Part shown: in pieces, positions 48,539 to 58,342 of the stretch
Layout: every line of letters begins with the position of its first letter
How positions within the stretch are numbered: position 1 is the stretch's first letter
Source of the DNA: Dysgonomonadaceae bacterium PH5-43
GTDB lineage: Bacteria > Bacteroidota > Bacteroidia > Bacteroidales > Azobacteroidaceae
Direction of reading: 5' to 3'
Assembly: GCA_029916745.1 (NCBI GenBank)
Contig: JARXWK010000020.1
Coordinates: forward strand, 1 to 63,509
Length of the DNA stretch: 63,509 nucleotides
Program-made: the position numbers and the translations under genes
Notes under the pieces: generated by a model
The model's input: only the letters and a program-made list of their open reading frames with translations
Told to the model about the DNA's origin: nothing
Databases searched by the model: none

Positions 48539-51154
48539 ATGGCAAAAAATATAGCAGAAACACCATTGATGAAACAATATTTCGAGATCAAGTCGAAGCA
48601 CCCTGATGCAATTCTCTTGTTTAGGGTTGGAGACTTCTATGAAACTTTTTCAGACGATGCTGTTTGTGCTTCAGAAATTTTAGGACTTACATTAACTAAA
48701 AGAGCTAATGGTCCGTCGCAACACGTAGAGTTGGCGGGATTTCCTCACCACGCTTTAGATACTTATCTCCCCAAATTAGTAAGAGCAGGTAAGCGAGTAG
48801 CTATATGCGATCAGTTGGAAGACCCTAAACTTACTAAGGGAATCGTAAAAAGAGGGATTACCGAATTGGTTACGCCAGGAGTTTCGATTAACGATAATGT
48901 TCTGAATCATAAAGAAAATAATTTCTTGGCTGCCATTCACTTCAATAAACATATCTGTGGAATTGCTTTCTTAGACATCTCAACGGGAGAGTTTCTTACT
49001 GCCGAGGGAGAAATTAATTATATAGATAAACTCTTAAACAACTTCTCTCCTAAAGAGATTTTAATAGACCGAAGTAAGCGAAATGTCTTTTTAGAAGCTT
49101 TCGGCTCTAAATGGTTGACTTTTGAAATGGAAGATTGGGTCTTTACAGAAGATTCGGGAAAGGATAGACTCATTAAGCAATTTGAGACAAAGAACTTAAA
49201 AGGATTTGGAGTTCAGCATCTTACTAATGGTATAATTTCGGCAGGTGCTATCTTACATTATCTTGATCTTACTCATCATACACAAACCGCACATATAACA
49301 GCTTTGTCGAGAATAGAAGAAGACAGATATGTTCGTCTCGATAGGTTTACAGTCAGAAGTTTAGAACTTCTAAATACTATGAATGAAGGAGGTCGGGCTC
49401 TTATACATATCTTAGATAAAACAATCACTCCGATGGGAGCTCGTATGCTGAAACGTTGGGTGGTGTTTCCTCTTAAAGAAATAAAACTTATCGACGATCG
49501 CTTGGCTGTTGTAGAGTATCTATTTAAGAAGCCAGAAATAAAAGAAATGTTAGACCAGCAGCTTAATCTTATTGGCGATTTAGAGCGAATAATATCAAAA
49601 GTAGCAGTAGGTAGAGTAAGTCCGAGAGAAGTTGCTCAACTTAAAGTTGCATTAAATGCTATTATCCCAATAAAGGAAGCCTGCCTAAATGCCGAAGATG
49701 CAAGTTTAAGAAGGATAGGCGAACAGCTTAATCTTTGTTCTATTATAAAAGATAAAATACAACGAGAGATTGTTGCCGACCCTCCTGTTTTGCTTAACAA
49801 AGGGAATGTAATTGCAAAAGGAGTAAACCAAGAGTTAGACGAACTCAGGCAGATTGCTTACTCAGGCAAAGACTTCTTACTTCAAATACAACAAAGAGAA
49901 ATAGAAGAGACTGGTATTCCTTCTCTAAAGATAAGCTACAACAATGTGTTTGGCTACTTTATAGAAGTGAGAAACACTCATAAAGATAAAGTTCCAGAAA
50001 ACTGGATACGCAAACAAACCTTAGTTAATGCAGAGCGATACATTACCGAAGAACTTAAGGTTTACGAAGAAAAGATATTAGGGGCTGAAGATAAAATAAG
50101 TGCTTTAGAGTCTAAGTTGTTCAACGAACTTGTACTGGAGTTAATGGAATATATTTCTCCTATACAGACAAATGCAAATCTTATAGCTCAGATTGACTGC
50201 TTACTCTCTTTCGCAAAGATTGCAGAAAAGAACAAATATATACGACCAGAGATTAACGACAGTGCTGTTATAGATATAAAGAGTGGTCGCCACCCTGTTA
50301 TAGAAACACTTCTGCCTCATGGCGAGAGTTATATCCCTAACGATGTTTACTTAGACGATAAGAAACAACAGGTAATAATGATTACTGGTCCGAATATGGC
50401 TGGTAAGTCGGCTCTTCTTAGGCAAACGGCTTTAATAACTCTTATGGCTCAGATAGGAAGCTTTGTCCCTGCCGAGTCTGCAAAGATTGGTTGGGTAGAT
50501 AAAATATTTACAAGAGTAGGAGCAAGCGACAATATCTCTCTGGGAGAGTCTACCTTTATGGTAGAAATGAGCGAGGCTGCCGATATATTAAACAATATCT
50601 CGGAGCGTAGCTTAATATTGTTCGATGAGTTAGGAAGAGGAACTTCTACTTACGATGGTATTTCTATTGCTTGGGCTATTGTAGAATATATACACGAACA
50701 CCCAAGGGGAAGAGCTAAAACTTTATTCGCAACTCACTATCACGAATTAAACGAAATGGAGAAGACATTTAAGAGAATTAAAAACTTCAATGTTTCGGTA
50801 AAGGAGGTTGACAATAAAATTATATTCTTAAGAAAACTACTAAGAGGAGGCAGTGAACACAGTTTTGGTATTCACGTTGCAAAACTTGCAGGTATGCCAG
50901 TTAGTATAGTTAAAAGAGGTAACGAAATATTGGCTCAATTAGAAACTGATAACAGGAAAGGTGATATATCGAAGAAACCTATGACTAAAATCTCTACCGA
51001 AAGGGAAGGTTATCAAATGAGCTTCTTCCAGTTAGACGACCCAGTGCTTTCGCAGATAAGAGATGAGATAAATAATTTAGATGTTAATAATCTAACTCCA
51101 ATAGAAGCTCTAAATAAGTTGAACGATATAAAACGAATAGTTAGAGGTAAATAA
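48539..51154 (+). CDS. mutS: DNA mismatch repair protein MutS
   Basis: An 871-residue mismatch-recognition ATPase. The mismatch-binding domain has [10 protein letters not shown] near residue 28 (intercalating Phe-x-Glu). The clamp and lever regions are helical. The ATPase has Walker [15 protein letters not shown] near 617, the [21 protein letters not shown] segment near 657, Walker [16 protein letters not shown] near 695, and [12 protein letters not shown] near 730. Full MutS1 length. The flippase gene begins 7 bp after its stop. Confidence 0.97.
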   Translation: MAKNIAETPLMKQYFEIKSKHPDAILLFRVGDFYETFSDDAVCASEILGLTLTKRANGPSQHVELAGFPHHALDTYLPKLVRAGKRVAICDQLEDPKLTKGIVKRGITELVTPGVSINDNVLNHKENNFLAAIHFNKHICGIAFLDISTGEFLTAEGEINYIDKLLNNFSPKEILIDRSKRNVFLEAFGSKWLTFEMEDWVFTEDSGKDRLIKQFETKNLKGFGVQHLTNGIISAGAILHYLDLTHHTQTAHITALSRIEEDRYVRLDRFTVRSLELLNTMNEGGRALIHILDKTITPMGARMLKRWVVFPLKEIKLIDDRLAVVEYLFKKPEIKEMLDQQLNLIGDLERIISKVAVGRVSPREVAQLKVALNAIIPIKEACLNAEDASLRRIGEQLNLCSIIKDKIQREIVADPPVLLNKGNVIAKGVNQELDELRQIAYSGKDFLLQIQQREIEETGIPSLKISYNNVFGYFIEVRNTHKDKVPENWIRKQTLVNAERYITEELKVYEEKILGAEDKISALESKLFNELVLELMEYISPIQTNANLIAQIDCLLSFAKIAEKNKYIRPEINDSAVIDIKSGRHPVIETLLPHGESYIPNDVYLDDKKQQVIMITGPNMAGKSALLRQTALITLMAQIGSFVPAESAKIGWVDKIFTRVGASDNISLGESTFMVEMSEAADILNNISERSLILFDELGRGTSTYDGISIAWAIVEYIHEHPRGRAKTLFATHYHELNEMEKTFKRIKNFNVSVKEVDNKIIFLRKLLRGGSEHSFGIHVAKLAGMPVSIVKRGNEILAQLETDNRKGDISKKPMTKISTEREGYQMSFFQLDDPVLSQIRDEINNLDVNNLTPIEALNKLNDIKRIVRGK

Positions 51155-51161
51155 CTGTAAT

Positions 51162-52646
51162 ATGGGAATCGTAATCCGTCAAAGTATAAAAGGAAGTCTG
51201 GCTACTTATGTAGGAACAATAATAGGGATATTAACCACCTTATTTATTATACCTAAATACATAGGGGAAGAATTATTAGGGCTTACTCGTGTGCTTTTTG
51301 AGGCAGGAGTATTGTTTGCAACTATATTTCAACTTGGAGCTTCTTCTTCTGTAATCAAATTTTTCCCTTACTTCAAATCTAAAGATAAACACAATAATGG
51401 CTTCTTTTTCTATCTTATAGCTTTAGTAACCGTCGGATTTTTATTATTTGTTCCAGCTTTTTTAATATTAAAGGAGCCTATCTCTAACTTCTTTTCAGAG
51501 AAATCTCCTTTGTTTGTTGATTATCTTTATTGGGTAATTCCACTGACTTTCTTTCTTCTTTATTGGATAACATTTGAAATCTACTCTATAGTGTTGATGC
51601 GAATAGCTATTCCTAAATTTATAAGAGAAATAGTGGTAAGATTATTGCTTGTTGTTGTGTATGTGCTTTACGCTTTAGGGTTTCTAAATCTAACCGGATT
51701 TATTGTAGCGTTTATATGTGTGTATGGTATAGTTATGATGATAGCTTTCTTTTATATTTCCCGAATAGGTTCGGTGTCATTAAAGCACGACTCTAAGTTT
51801 ATTACACCATCACTAAAGAAAGATTTTACATCTTATACCTCTTTCCTTTTAATAGGGTCTATAGGTTCTTCTCTTGTTGGCAAGATAGACTTGTTTATGA
51901 TTAGTGCAGAGATGAGTTTAGCTTGGGCAGGTATTTATTCCATTGCTTTTTATATGGCTAATGTAATAGAAATACCTTCTCGTTCTATATCAGCCATATC
52001 AGCGCCCATAGTTGCGGAAGCACTAAACAAGGAAAACTATGAAGAAGCTGGAGCTTTTTATAAGAAGGTGTCTTTGCATCAACTATTGATAGGAAGTTCT
52101 CTGTTTATTTTGATATGGATAAATTTAGATAACGCTTTTGCCATTATTCCCAACGGAGAAGTTTATAGTTCAGGTAAATGGGTTGTTCTGTTTATAGGAC
52201 TGGCAAAGCTGGTAGAAATGACTTTTGGCTTTGGTGGAATTATGATAAATTTCTCAAAACATTATAAGTGGAATCTATTTTTTACTTTCTTTATCACATT
52301 TGTTACTATAGCATTCAATGCACTGCTTATACCTCGATTGGGTATTTCGGGAGCTGCAATAGCTACGTTTATTACTTATATTATTTGTTTCGGGCTGCAA
52401 CAAATACTTGTGCTTGTTACAATGAAAGTGCACCCTTATAGTATAGGTTTCTTGAAAATACTTGCGGTTATGTTTGTAGCTTTCGGTCTAAACTATATTC
52501 TTCCTACCTTAAACAATGTATGGATTGATTCTATTTACCGAACATTAATAGTGGTGGCAGTATCGGGTACGCTTATATATGTATTGAATATATCAGAAGA
52601 GGCGAATAACTTAATAAAATCAACAATCAAGAAGTTAAAGAAGTAA
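51162..52646 (+). CDS. Polysaccharide flippase (Wzx/MATE-like, oligosaccharide translocase)
   Basis: A 494-residue membrane protein with about 12-14 spans. It has the N-terminal IRQSIKGSLATYVGTIIGILTTLFIIPKYIG seen in polysaccharide biosynthesis proteins and a later GISGAAIATFITYIICFG pseudo-repeat near residue 395. Flips lipid-linked glycan units across the inner membrane (family role). It begins a run of seven plus-strand genes for surface glycan assembly and may be cotranscribed with mutS. Confidence 0.85.
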   Translation: MGIVIRQSIKGSLATYVGTIIGILTTLFIIPKYIGEELLGLTRVLFEAGVLFATIFQLGASSSVIKFFPYFKSKDKHNNGFFFYLIALVTVGFLLFVPAFLILKEPISNFFSEKSPLFVDYLYWVIPLTFFLLYWITFEIYSIVLMRIAIPKFIREIVVRLLLVVVYVLYALGFLNLTGFIVAFICVYGIVMMIAFFYISRIGSVSLKHDSKFITPSLKKDFTSYTSFLLIGSIGSSLVGKIDLFMISAEMSLAWAGIYSIAFYMANVIEIPSRSISAISAPIVAEALNKENYEEAGAFYKKVSLHQLLIGSSLFILIWINLDNAFAIIPNGEVYSSGKWVVLFIGLAKLVEMTFGFGGIMINFSKHYKWNLFFTFFITFVTIAFNALLIPRLGISGAAIATFITYIICFGLQQILVLVTMKVHPYSIGFLKILAVMFVAFGLNYILPTLNNVWIDSIYRTLIVVAVSGTLIYVLNISEEANNLIKSTIKKLKK

Positions 52647-52649
52647 ACT

Positions 52650-53564
52650 ATGGTTAAAATATACTCTTTTCATAATAAGGTAGATTATATAAGGTGTCAG
52701 AATAAACTATTTAAGAAATTTATTACCGAAGAATATCAGTTCTTTGCAGTAAATACTGCCGAAAGTTATGAAGATAAAAAGCTCATAAAGGAAGAATGTG
52801 ATAGGGAAGAAGTATCTTGCATTGAACTTCCATTCTTAAATACCCATAGTACTCCTTCGGCTCGCAATAGTATTCCTCTTCAATGGGTATGGGATAATTA
52901 TATTGTTAACGATGAGTCTACAACTGTAATAATGGATTCGGATATGTTTCTTCTTACTCCTTTTAATTTTACAGACTTTCTTGGAGATAATGATATTGCA
53001 GGAGTAATTAATAAAAGGGCTCATATATGGTATCCTTGGAATGGATTGTCTATATTCTCAGGTAATTTACCCGACAAAAATACGATGAACTTTAGAGAGG
53101 GCTTAATAGATGGAGTATATGTAGATGTATCGGGTAACTTATATCATTATATACAGAAACACTCTAAGTTGAAAGTGAAAAATATTTACGATGGAGGATT
53201 TATATGTTCGAAGAATAAAAACAGACATTTACTTCCTGATGTCCTAAAAGAAAGATATGAAGATGTATTTTTATCTCAGATATTTGGGCAGGCTTTCTTT
53301 CATATACGAGGAGGCAGTAACTGGAACAACAGCATAGCGTTCGATAAAAAGGTAAAGTTTACCTCGTTTATGGTAGAGGAAGCTATGAACGACAAAATAA
53401 AATTCCCATCAACAAATAATTACAGATTTATAGATACCGATGATATCAAAACTTTAGAAGCTCCTATTCACTGGACTGAATATACTCGGTATGTTAATGG
53501 TAAATGGATTAATGCAACACCAAAGCGTTCTCTGATTAGATTTGTAAAGAAGTTGCTTGCTTGA
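52650..53564 (+). CDS. Putative glycosyltransferase, family not recognised
   Basis: A 304-residue soluble protein placed 3 bp after the flippase. A GT-A-like DxD motif occurs in TTVIMDSDMFLLTPF near residue 95, after a region that looks like a nucleotide-sugar fold (VKIYSFHNKVDYIRCQNKLFKKF). The C-terminus is basic (RSLIRFVKKLLA), as in membrane-associated transferases. I cannot assign a CAZy family. The neighbourhood supports a role in the same glycan. Confidence 0.6.
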   Translation: MVKIYSFHNKVDYIRCQNKLFKKFITEEYQFFAVNTAESYEDKKLIKEECDREEVSCIELPFLNTHSTPSARNSIPLQWVWDNYIVNDESTTVIMDSDMFLLTPFNFTDFLGDNDIAGVINKRAHIWYPWNGLSIFSGNLPDKNTMNFREGLIDGVYVDVSGNLYHYIQKHSKLKVKNIYDGGFICSKNKNRHLLPDVLKERYEDVFLSQIFGQAFFHIRGGSNWNNSIAFDKKVKFTSFMVEEAMNDKIKFPSTNNYRFIDTDDIKTLEAPIHWTEYTRYVNGKWINATPKRSLIRFVKKLLA

Positions 53565-53587
53565 TATAAGAAAAAGCTTTACATTTG
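53557..53587 (+). promoter_or_regulatory. Promoter upstream of the methyltransferase-GT6-GT11-GT2 genes
   Basis: TTG (53557-53559) and TACATTTG (53580-53587) with a 20 bp spacer, inside and just past the end of the preceding gene; ATG 53606 follows 18 bp later. Confidence 0.55.
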
Positions 53588-53605
53588 TTACTAAATGGTA
53601 TTGTA

Positions 53606-54346
53606 ATGGATTTAGTACAACAAGAGTTTTGGGATAAATCGTATGAAAACTTTGATAATGGAACTCAAATTCCGTCAACAAGTCCTTTAATATCTTGGAT
53701 TGACGAAATTTCTTCTTTGGCTATTAATGGTACTTGCATAGAAATAGGAGCTTTCCCTGGAGGATATTCTAATGAGTTTGGAAAACTTGGTCATATAATA
53801 AGTGGTGTAGACCTTACTCCTCGTATAACAGAATTAAATAAAACATTCAACAATCGCAATTATAAGGTAGGAGAGTTTAAAGAACAAAACTTCTTAGATT
53901 TTACGCCTGAAAACAAATATGATATAGTATTTTCTGTAGGTTTCATCGAACATTTTAACGACTATCTATCAATTATTGAGAAACATTGCGATTTGGTAAA
54001 CGACAATGGAGTATTGTTTATTGCAGTTCCTAATTTTAGAGGGAAAATACAATATCTTCTACATAAACTAATGGATAAAGATAACTTAGCCATACATAAT
54101 ATAAACTCGATGAATCCTGATGAATGGGAAGAAACAATACGTTCTAAAGGATTTGAAATAGTTAAGAAAGGATATATAGGAGGGTTCGATTTTTGGACAG
54201 GTAGCACTAAAAAGAATTATCTTCAAATTGCAGCTCGTCGATTAATGGTTTTTGTGGTTAACCCTCTGTTGAAAAAGATTCTTACAAGCCCCTCTTCTTC
54301 TTATTCGCCTTATTGTGGAATTATTGCTAAAAGGAATAAAGTATGA
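53606..54346 (+). CDS. Class I SAM-dependent methyltransferase
   Basis: About 246 residues from ATG 53606 (MDLVQQEFWDK). Motif I is GTCIEIGAFPGGYS near residue 42 (glycine-rich SAM loop), the motif II-like acid is GVDLTPR near 67, and KYDIVFSVGFIEHF near 108 is typical of the methyltransferase 11/12 group. Probably methylates a sugar of the surface glycan (context). The stop overlaps the start of the GT6 gene (ATGA). Confidence 0.85.
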   Translation: MDLVQQEFWDKSYENFDNGTQIPSTSPLISWIDEISSLAINGTCIEIGAFPGGYSNEFGKLGHIISGVDLTPRITELNKTFNNRNYKVGEFKEQNFLDFTPENKYDIVFSVGFIEHFNDYLSIIEKHCDLVNDNGVLFIAVPNFRGKIQYLLHKLMDKDNLAIHNINSMNPDEWEETIRSKGFEIVKKGYIGGFDFWTGSTKKNYLQIAARRLMVFVVNPLLKKILTSPSSSYSPYCGIIAKRNKV

Positions 54347-55125
54347 CTATAGGATTGTTATATATTGCAACAGGTAAATATTCTATCTTTTGGAAAGATT
54401 TTTATCTTACTGCTAAGAAGTACCTATTCCCAAATGTCAAGAAAAAGTTCTTTGTATTTACTGATCTTGAGGATTTATATGCAGATGACGCTGATGTAAT
54501 AAAGATAGATATTCCTCATAGAGAATGGCCTTATAGCACCTTGCTTCGTTTCGAAATGTTTTTAGAAAATGAAAAACTATTAAAAGATTGCGATTATCTT
54601 CTTTTCTATAATGCTAATACTATATTTACAGAGGTTATCGAGCCTAATGAAATCCTTCCCAATGAAGATGATAATTACTTAGTGGCGTTATCTAATAATG
54701 ATATTCTTGAAACCGATCCTAATAAATTTGCTTATGATCGTAATCCTCAATCAACGGCGTATATACCTTATGGTGCAGGAACTCGATATTATAGAGGTGG
54801 TTTTAATGGAGGAAGAATTGCGGAGTTTATGGAACTCGCAAAGACTTGTAAGTGCAATATAGATAAAGATGAGGAGAATGGCGTTATGGCTTTGTGGCAC
54901 GATGAATCTCATCTAAACAAATATCTACTTAATCGTAAAATAAAAATAGTAGGTTCGGAATATGGAAAGGCTGAAGAATGGGATATTCCGAAGAATGCAA
55001 AAGTTATTTTTGTCGATAAAAACAGGGTTTTAGAGTCTGATAAACTGCGTAAATTCAAGCAGGGACGTTCTTCTAAATATTCTATTTCAAGATTTATGAA
55101 GAAACTTCTTAAAAAATTCTCTTAG
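54343..55125 (+). CDS. Glycosyltransferase family 6 (ABO blood-group transferase-like)
   Basis: A 260-residue retaining GT-A enzyme of family GT6, which includes mammalian A/B transferases and bacterial homologues. Visible features are IGLLYIATGKYSIFWKDFY at the N-terminus, KKKFFVFTD near residue 33, EWPYSTLLRFEMFL near 61, and N90-A91-N92 in LLFYNANTIF, where mammalian enzymes have DxD. NxN is the known signature of metal-independent bacterial GT6. GGFNGGRIAEFMEL near 151 and WHDESHLNKYL near 186 match the acceptor and catalytic regions. Characterised members add GalNAc or Gal alpha-1,3 to fucosylated galactose. The GT11 gene follows after 3 bp. Confidence 0.88.
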   Translation: MTIGLLYIATGKYSIFWKDFYLTAKKYLFPNVKKKFFVFTDLEDLYADDADVIKIDIPHREWPYSTLLRFEMFLENEKLLKDCDYLLFYNANTIFTEVIEPNEILPNEDDNYLVALSNNDILETDPNKFAYDRNPQSTAYIPYGAGTRYYRGGFNGGRIAEFMELAKTCKCNIDKDEENGVMALWHDESHLNKYLLNRKIKIVGSEYGKAEEWDIPKNAKVIFVDKNRVLESDKLRKFKQGRSSKYSISRFMKKLLKKFS

Positions 55126-55128
55126 TTT

Positions 55129-56004
55129 ATGGAAACTGTAGTTTTAACAGGTGGATTAGGTAATCAGATGTTTCAATATGTCTTTTATTTGGCAAAGAAA
55201 AAGAGAGGAAACGCTTGCTTTAATTCCTATTTTGTTGAAAAAGAAGGTGCTCATAGTGGCTATGATTTGTATAATGCTTTTGGAATAGAAGGAAATAATA
55301 AAACTCCATTTATTCTTAAGTTGATAAGAAAACTAATAATATTCGAGAAGAAAAAACCTTATAAAACAATAGCTTCTTGCTCGCTTAGCCTTTTACGAAA
55401 ATTAGGTGTTAATTACATAGTAGAAAGAAATCATTCGGAATATAATGAAGATTATCTTATTCCTCAAAAAGAAGCGTTGTACTTTGGCTATTGGCAAACC
55501 CCTAAATATTTTAACGATATAAATAAGTTGAGAGATATTTTCTGTTTTAGTAATATCAACGAAAAGAATATTTCATTTGTAAACTCTATCAAAGACAAAG
55601 AATCTGTGGCTATACATATTCGATGCGGAGATTACTTGTCGGAAGATAACAAAAATACTTACGGAGGAATATGCACTAAGGAATATTATGATAAAGCAAT
55701 CTCGTTGATGAATGCAGATTTAGAGAATGTCTTTTATGTAGTGTTTTCTGATGAACCGGAGAAAGCAAAACAAATCTTATCCGTAGATAACGCTGTTTAT
55801 GTAGATTGGAATACAAAGGATCGCTCTTTTGAAGATATGTATCTTATGTCGAAATGTAAACATAATATTATTGCTAATAGCACCTTTAGTTGGTGGGGGG
55901 CTCAACTAAACTCAAATCCTAATAAGAAAGTTATTGCTCCTAAAAAGTTTTTGAACAATTACGATACTCCTGATATTTACCCTTTAGATTGGATTACTAT
56001 TTAA
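55129..56004 (+). CDS. Alpha-1,2-fucosyltransferase (GT11)
   Basis: A 291-residue GT11 enzyme transferring fucose from GDP-fucose, usually in alpha-1,2 linkage to galactose. Family motifs are GGLGNQMFQY at residues 8-17, HIRCGDY at 163-169 (GDP-fucose binding), and NSTFSWWGAQLN near 251. Length is normal. Directly after GT6, whose family needs a Fuc-alpha-1,2-Gal acceptor, so the two enzymes probably act in sequence on the same chain. Confidence 0.93.
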   Translation: METVVLTGGLGNQMFQYVFYLAKKKRGNACFNSYFVEKEGAHSGYDLYNAFGIEGNNKTPFILKLIRKLIIFEKKKPYKTIASCSLSLLRKLGVNYIVERNHSEYNEDYLIPQKEALYFGYWQTPKYFNDINKLRDIFCFSNINEKNISFVNSIKDKESVAIHIRCGDYLSEDNKNTYGGICTKEYYDKAISLMNADLENVFYVVFSDEPEKAKQILSVDNAVYVDWNTKDRSFEDMYLMSKCKHNIIANSTFSWWGAQLNSNPNKKVIAPKKFLNNYDTPDIYPLDWITI

Positions 56005-56010
56005 TTGCTT

Positions 56011-56970
56011 ATGAAAATATCTGTAGTTATACCTATATATAATGTGCAACAATTTATTGTTCGTTGTCTAAAATCCGTTTTGGCTCAGACTTACGATAAT
56101 TTAGAGATTATTTTAGTAAACGATGCAACTCCCGATGATAGTATGACTGTTATAGAAGATGTTATTCAGAATACTTCTCGAAAGAATAATATAAAAATAA
56201 TAAATCACCCAATAAATAAGGGCTTAGCAGCAGCTCGAAACTCGGGAGTGAAAGAGGCTACAGGCGATTACATTTTCTTTTTAGATAGTGATGATGAGAT
56301 TTCTCCTAACTGTATAGAGCTTTTAGCTTCGTTAGCCATAGATAAAACTATTGATATGGTTATAGGAGAGATAGAAGTTATAGGAAATAAAAGAAATGCT
56401 TATCCTCTATTGCAGCTTAAAGATGGAATATATAGAGGAAATAACTTTATATTAAATGCTTTTCTTCAACGCAAGTGGTACGAGATGGCTTGGAATAAAC
56501 TTATAAAAACCTCCCTTTTCATCGAGAAAAACGTTTGGTTTACAGAAGGAATATTGCACGAAGATACACTTTGGTCGTTTCAATTAGCAATGCATTTACA
56601 GTCGTTAGCAGTTCTTAATGCTAAAACATATTATTACCATATTCAGAGTAATTCTATTACACAAAAAAAGACACAGAAAAATATAGAAGATTCTTACTTC
56701 TTGATAAGAGAAATAGCAGAAGAGGCTAATGCTTCAAGGTTATTTATAAAAGCACCATCGGTAGCTAAATATTTAGAATCTCAAAGAATATATTTTATAA
56801 AGAATTTATATCGAAATAATTTACCTAAGCAATTTATTGAAAAACAAAAACTGCAGTTGGATAATTTATATAAACAGTATGTGTGGCCAAATAAACCACA
56901 AACACTGTTGTCTAAAGTAAAGGAGTGGGGCATAAAATTTATACAAGAAACGTCTGCTTCTTATGTCTGA
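56011..56970 (+). CDS. Glycosyltransferase family 2 protein
   Basis: About 319 residues from ATG 56011 (MKISVVIPIYNVQ). GT2 features are VVIPIYNVQQFIVRCLKSVLAQ, EIILVNDATPDDS near residue 35 and the metal-binding DYIFFLDSDDEIS near 88. A TTG start at 56005 is possible but less likely. The C-terminal ~100 residues are helical. Last gene of the polysaccharide run; donor unknown. Confidence 0.88.
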   Translation: MKISVVIPIYNVQQFIVRCLKSVLAQTYDNLEIILVNDATPDDSMTVIEDVIQNTSRKNNIKIINHPINKGLAAARNSGVKEATGDYIFFLDSDDEISPNCIELLASLAIDKTIDMVIGEIEVIGNKRNAYPLLQLKDGIYRGNNFILNAFLQRKWYEMAWNKLIKTSLFIEKNVWFTEGILHEDTLWSFQLAMHLQSLAVLNAKTYYYHIQSNSITQKKTQKNIEDSYFLIREIAEEANASRLFIKAPSVAKYLESQRIYFIKNLYRNNLPKQFIEKQKLQLDNLYKQYVWPNKPQTLLSKVKEWGIKFIQETSASYV

Positions 56971-56989
56971 TTACAAGTTAAGCGAATAT

Positions 56990-57082
56990 AAGGCGTAGGC
57001 TGTCTATTATTTGAGTGGTGGGTGTTTGGCGATACCTCGAAACAAATAAAGAGCTAACAGATCCTACGCCTTCTTTGTTTGG
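56990..57082 (+). ncRNA. Candidate structured element or long-loop terminator after the polysaccharide cluster
   Basis: AAGGCGTAGG (56990-56999) pairs perfectly with CCTACGCCTT (57063-57072), enclosing 63 nt with further short internal complementarity (TGTTT...AAACA around GGCGATACC). A T-rich stretch CTTTGTTT follows. It could be an unusual terminator or the body of a small RNA; I do not recognise a known family. Confidence 0.35.
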
Positions 57083-57129
57083 TAAATCTTAGACAAACAA
57101 TTCTTAGCAAAATGAAGTTACTATAACTT

Positions 57130-57355
57130 CCTTCCCTCTATTACTAGATACCCCTTGTCGTTGTTACTAGATAGGCGAGCTGCTTCTTACTAGATACCCC
57201 ATGCCGCTCTTAGTAGATACCCCTTGCCGTTCTTAGTAGAACCACCCCGCCGAAGTCCTTAAAGCACCCCGCCGTTCTTAGTAGAGAGACCTCTCCTCTC
57301 TTAGTAGAGACACGAGGGGTCTCTTAGTAGAGAGACGACCCTAAGTGAAGCTTTG
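57130..57355. repeat. Family B array, copy B2 (inverted relative to B1)
   Basis: About eight ACTAGATA / TCTTAGTAGA motifs are separated by segments such as ACCCCTTGTCGTTG, GCGAGCTGCTTCTTAC and CACCCCGCCG. In reverse complement the segment order follows B1 (37.1-37.4 kb) and includes the exact 18-bp end GACCCTAAGTGAAGCTTT. It lies in the 456-bp gap 56971-57426, which otherwise contains only the structured element above. Confidence 0.85.
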
Positions 57356-57426
57356 CATTTTTAGGAGCAAAATACAACAAAAACACGTCATTTTAGTTAG
57401 CGTGATTTAAGCTTTTTGTTCTGTGC

Positions 57427-58242
57427 TTACACAAAATCTATGAGATTAAATTTCTTCAATTTAGTTCTAATTTCCAGTTTTAGCTTACTGTAGTAAAAAG
57501 ATAAAAAATCGGCGAAGCTATTTATTCTATCACTCAACTTGTTAAACTCTCTTACGGAATTGCCAGAACATTCTAATACTAAATTATTTATTCTTTTAGT
57601 ATGAAATTCATCTTTCCCATAAAATCGAGAATACCACGAATGAAGTAAAATTACTTCTCCATTCATATCTTTAAGTATTGAAGTGCAACCATCGGCGTGT
57701 GTTTCGGCGTCCATATATAAAGTTTTGTAGTTGATGCTTAGCCAAAGAAAAAAGCTGTAGTATGGTTCGCACACGTCAAATTGGTATTCGCTTTTGTATA
57801 AATTATTAGGTGCATACTTTTCGTAATCGTATTTAGTAAAGTCGAAATTCTCTACGTCTTTAACATTGAAGTTTTTCTTAATTTCTTTAATGTTTAAGAT
57901 GTTGAAAAAAGGATTGGTAACTAAAGGATTATGATTGCGTATAGGAAGAATTCCGCCGTCGGGGAAACCGCAATTTACATAGTTATTGGCGATGACGTAT
58001 TTTAAGAAGTCTAAAAGTTTATTTGGGTCTGAAACAAAAGCGTCTTCATCAATATTAATAGCATAGTCAATGTCGTATTTCATTATATCGTAAAAATAAC
58101 TTATAGCGGAAGTGTGTTTCAAACGAATATGCTTAAAGGGTAAGCCTATTAATTGAGATGATAACTCGAATAGCTTAGCATTCATCGAACGGGTGAAAAT
58201 CACTATTTTATATTTGCTTAAGTCTATATTTTTATATTCCAT
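57427..58242 (-). CDS. Putative glycosyltransferase-like protein, family not recognised
   Basis: A 271-residue soluble protein, the only minus-strand gene in this part. The central YAINIDEDAFVSDPNKLLDFLKYV (near residues 58-80) looks like a GT-A DxD region, preceded by a stretch IVIFTRSMNAKLFEL that could be a nucleotide-sugar-fold start. The C-terminus is basic and hydrophobic (LKLEIRTKLKKFNLIDFV). Family unknown. It is separated from the polysaccharide run by array B2, so it may be a separate acquisition. No clear promoter. Confidence 0.55.
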   Translation of the reverse strand: MEYKNIDLSKYKIVIFTRSMNAKLFELSSQLIGLPFKHIRLKHTSAISYFYDIMKYDIDYAINIDEDAFVSDPNKLLDFLKYVIANNYVNCGFPDGGILPIRNHNPLVTNPFFNILNIKEIKKNFNVKDVENFDFTKYDYEKYAPNNLYKSEYQFDVCEPYYSFFLWLSINYKTLYMDAETHADGCTSILKDMNGEVILLHSWYSRFYGKDEFHTKRINNLVLECSGNSVREFNKLSDRINSFADFLSFYYSKLKLEIRTKLKKFNLIDFV

Positions 58243-58319
58243 TTTATTAAAAGTTGTTTCAGACCGTGAAGTTATTTATTTTTTTACTTATTCAAAAATG
58301 CCGACTGATTAATTTGTGC

Positions 58320-58327
58320 TATATTTG
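58320..58327 (+). promoter_or_regulatory. -7 element TATATTTG for the YfhO-DUF2130 genes
   Basis: Exact TAnnTTTG match 15 bp upstream of ATG 58343. The in-frame ATG at 58316 overlaps the element and is rejected. Confidence 0.45.
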
Positions 58328-58342
58328 TGCAATAAACTCATT

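Noticed and set aside
51162-56970. Complete Wzy-dependent O-antigen cluster
   Set aside because: A flippase and transferases are present, but no polymerase, chain-length regulator or initiating transferase can be recognised, so only 'surface-polysaccharide genes' is supported.
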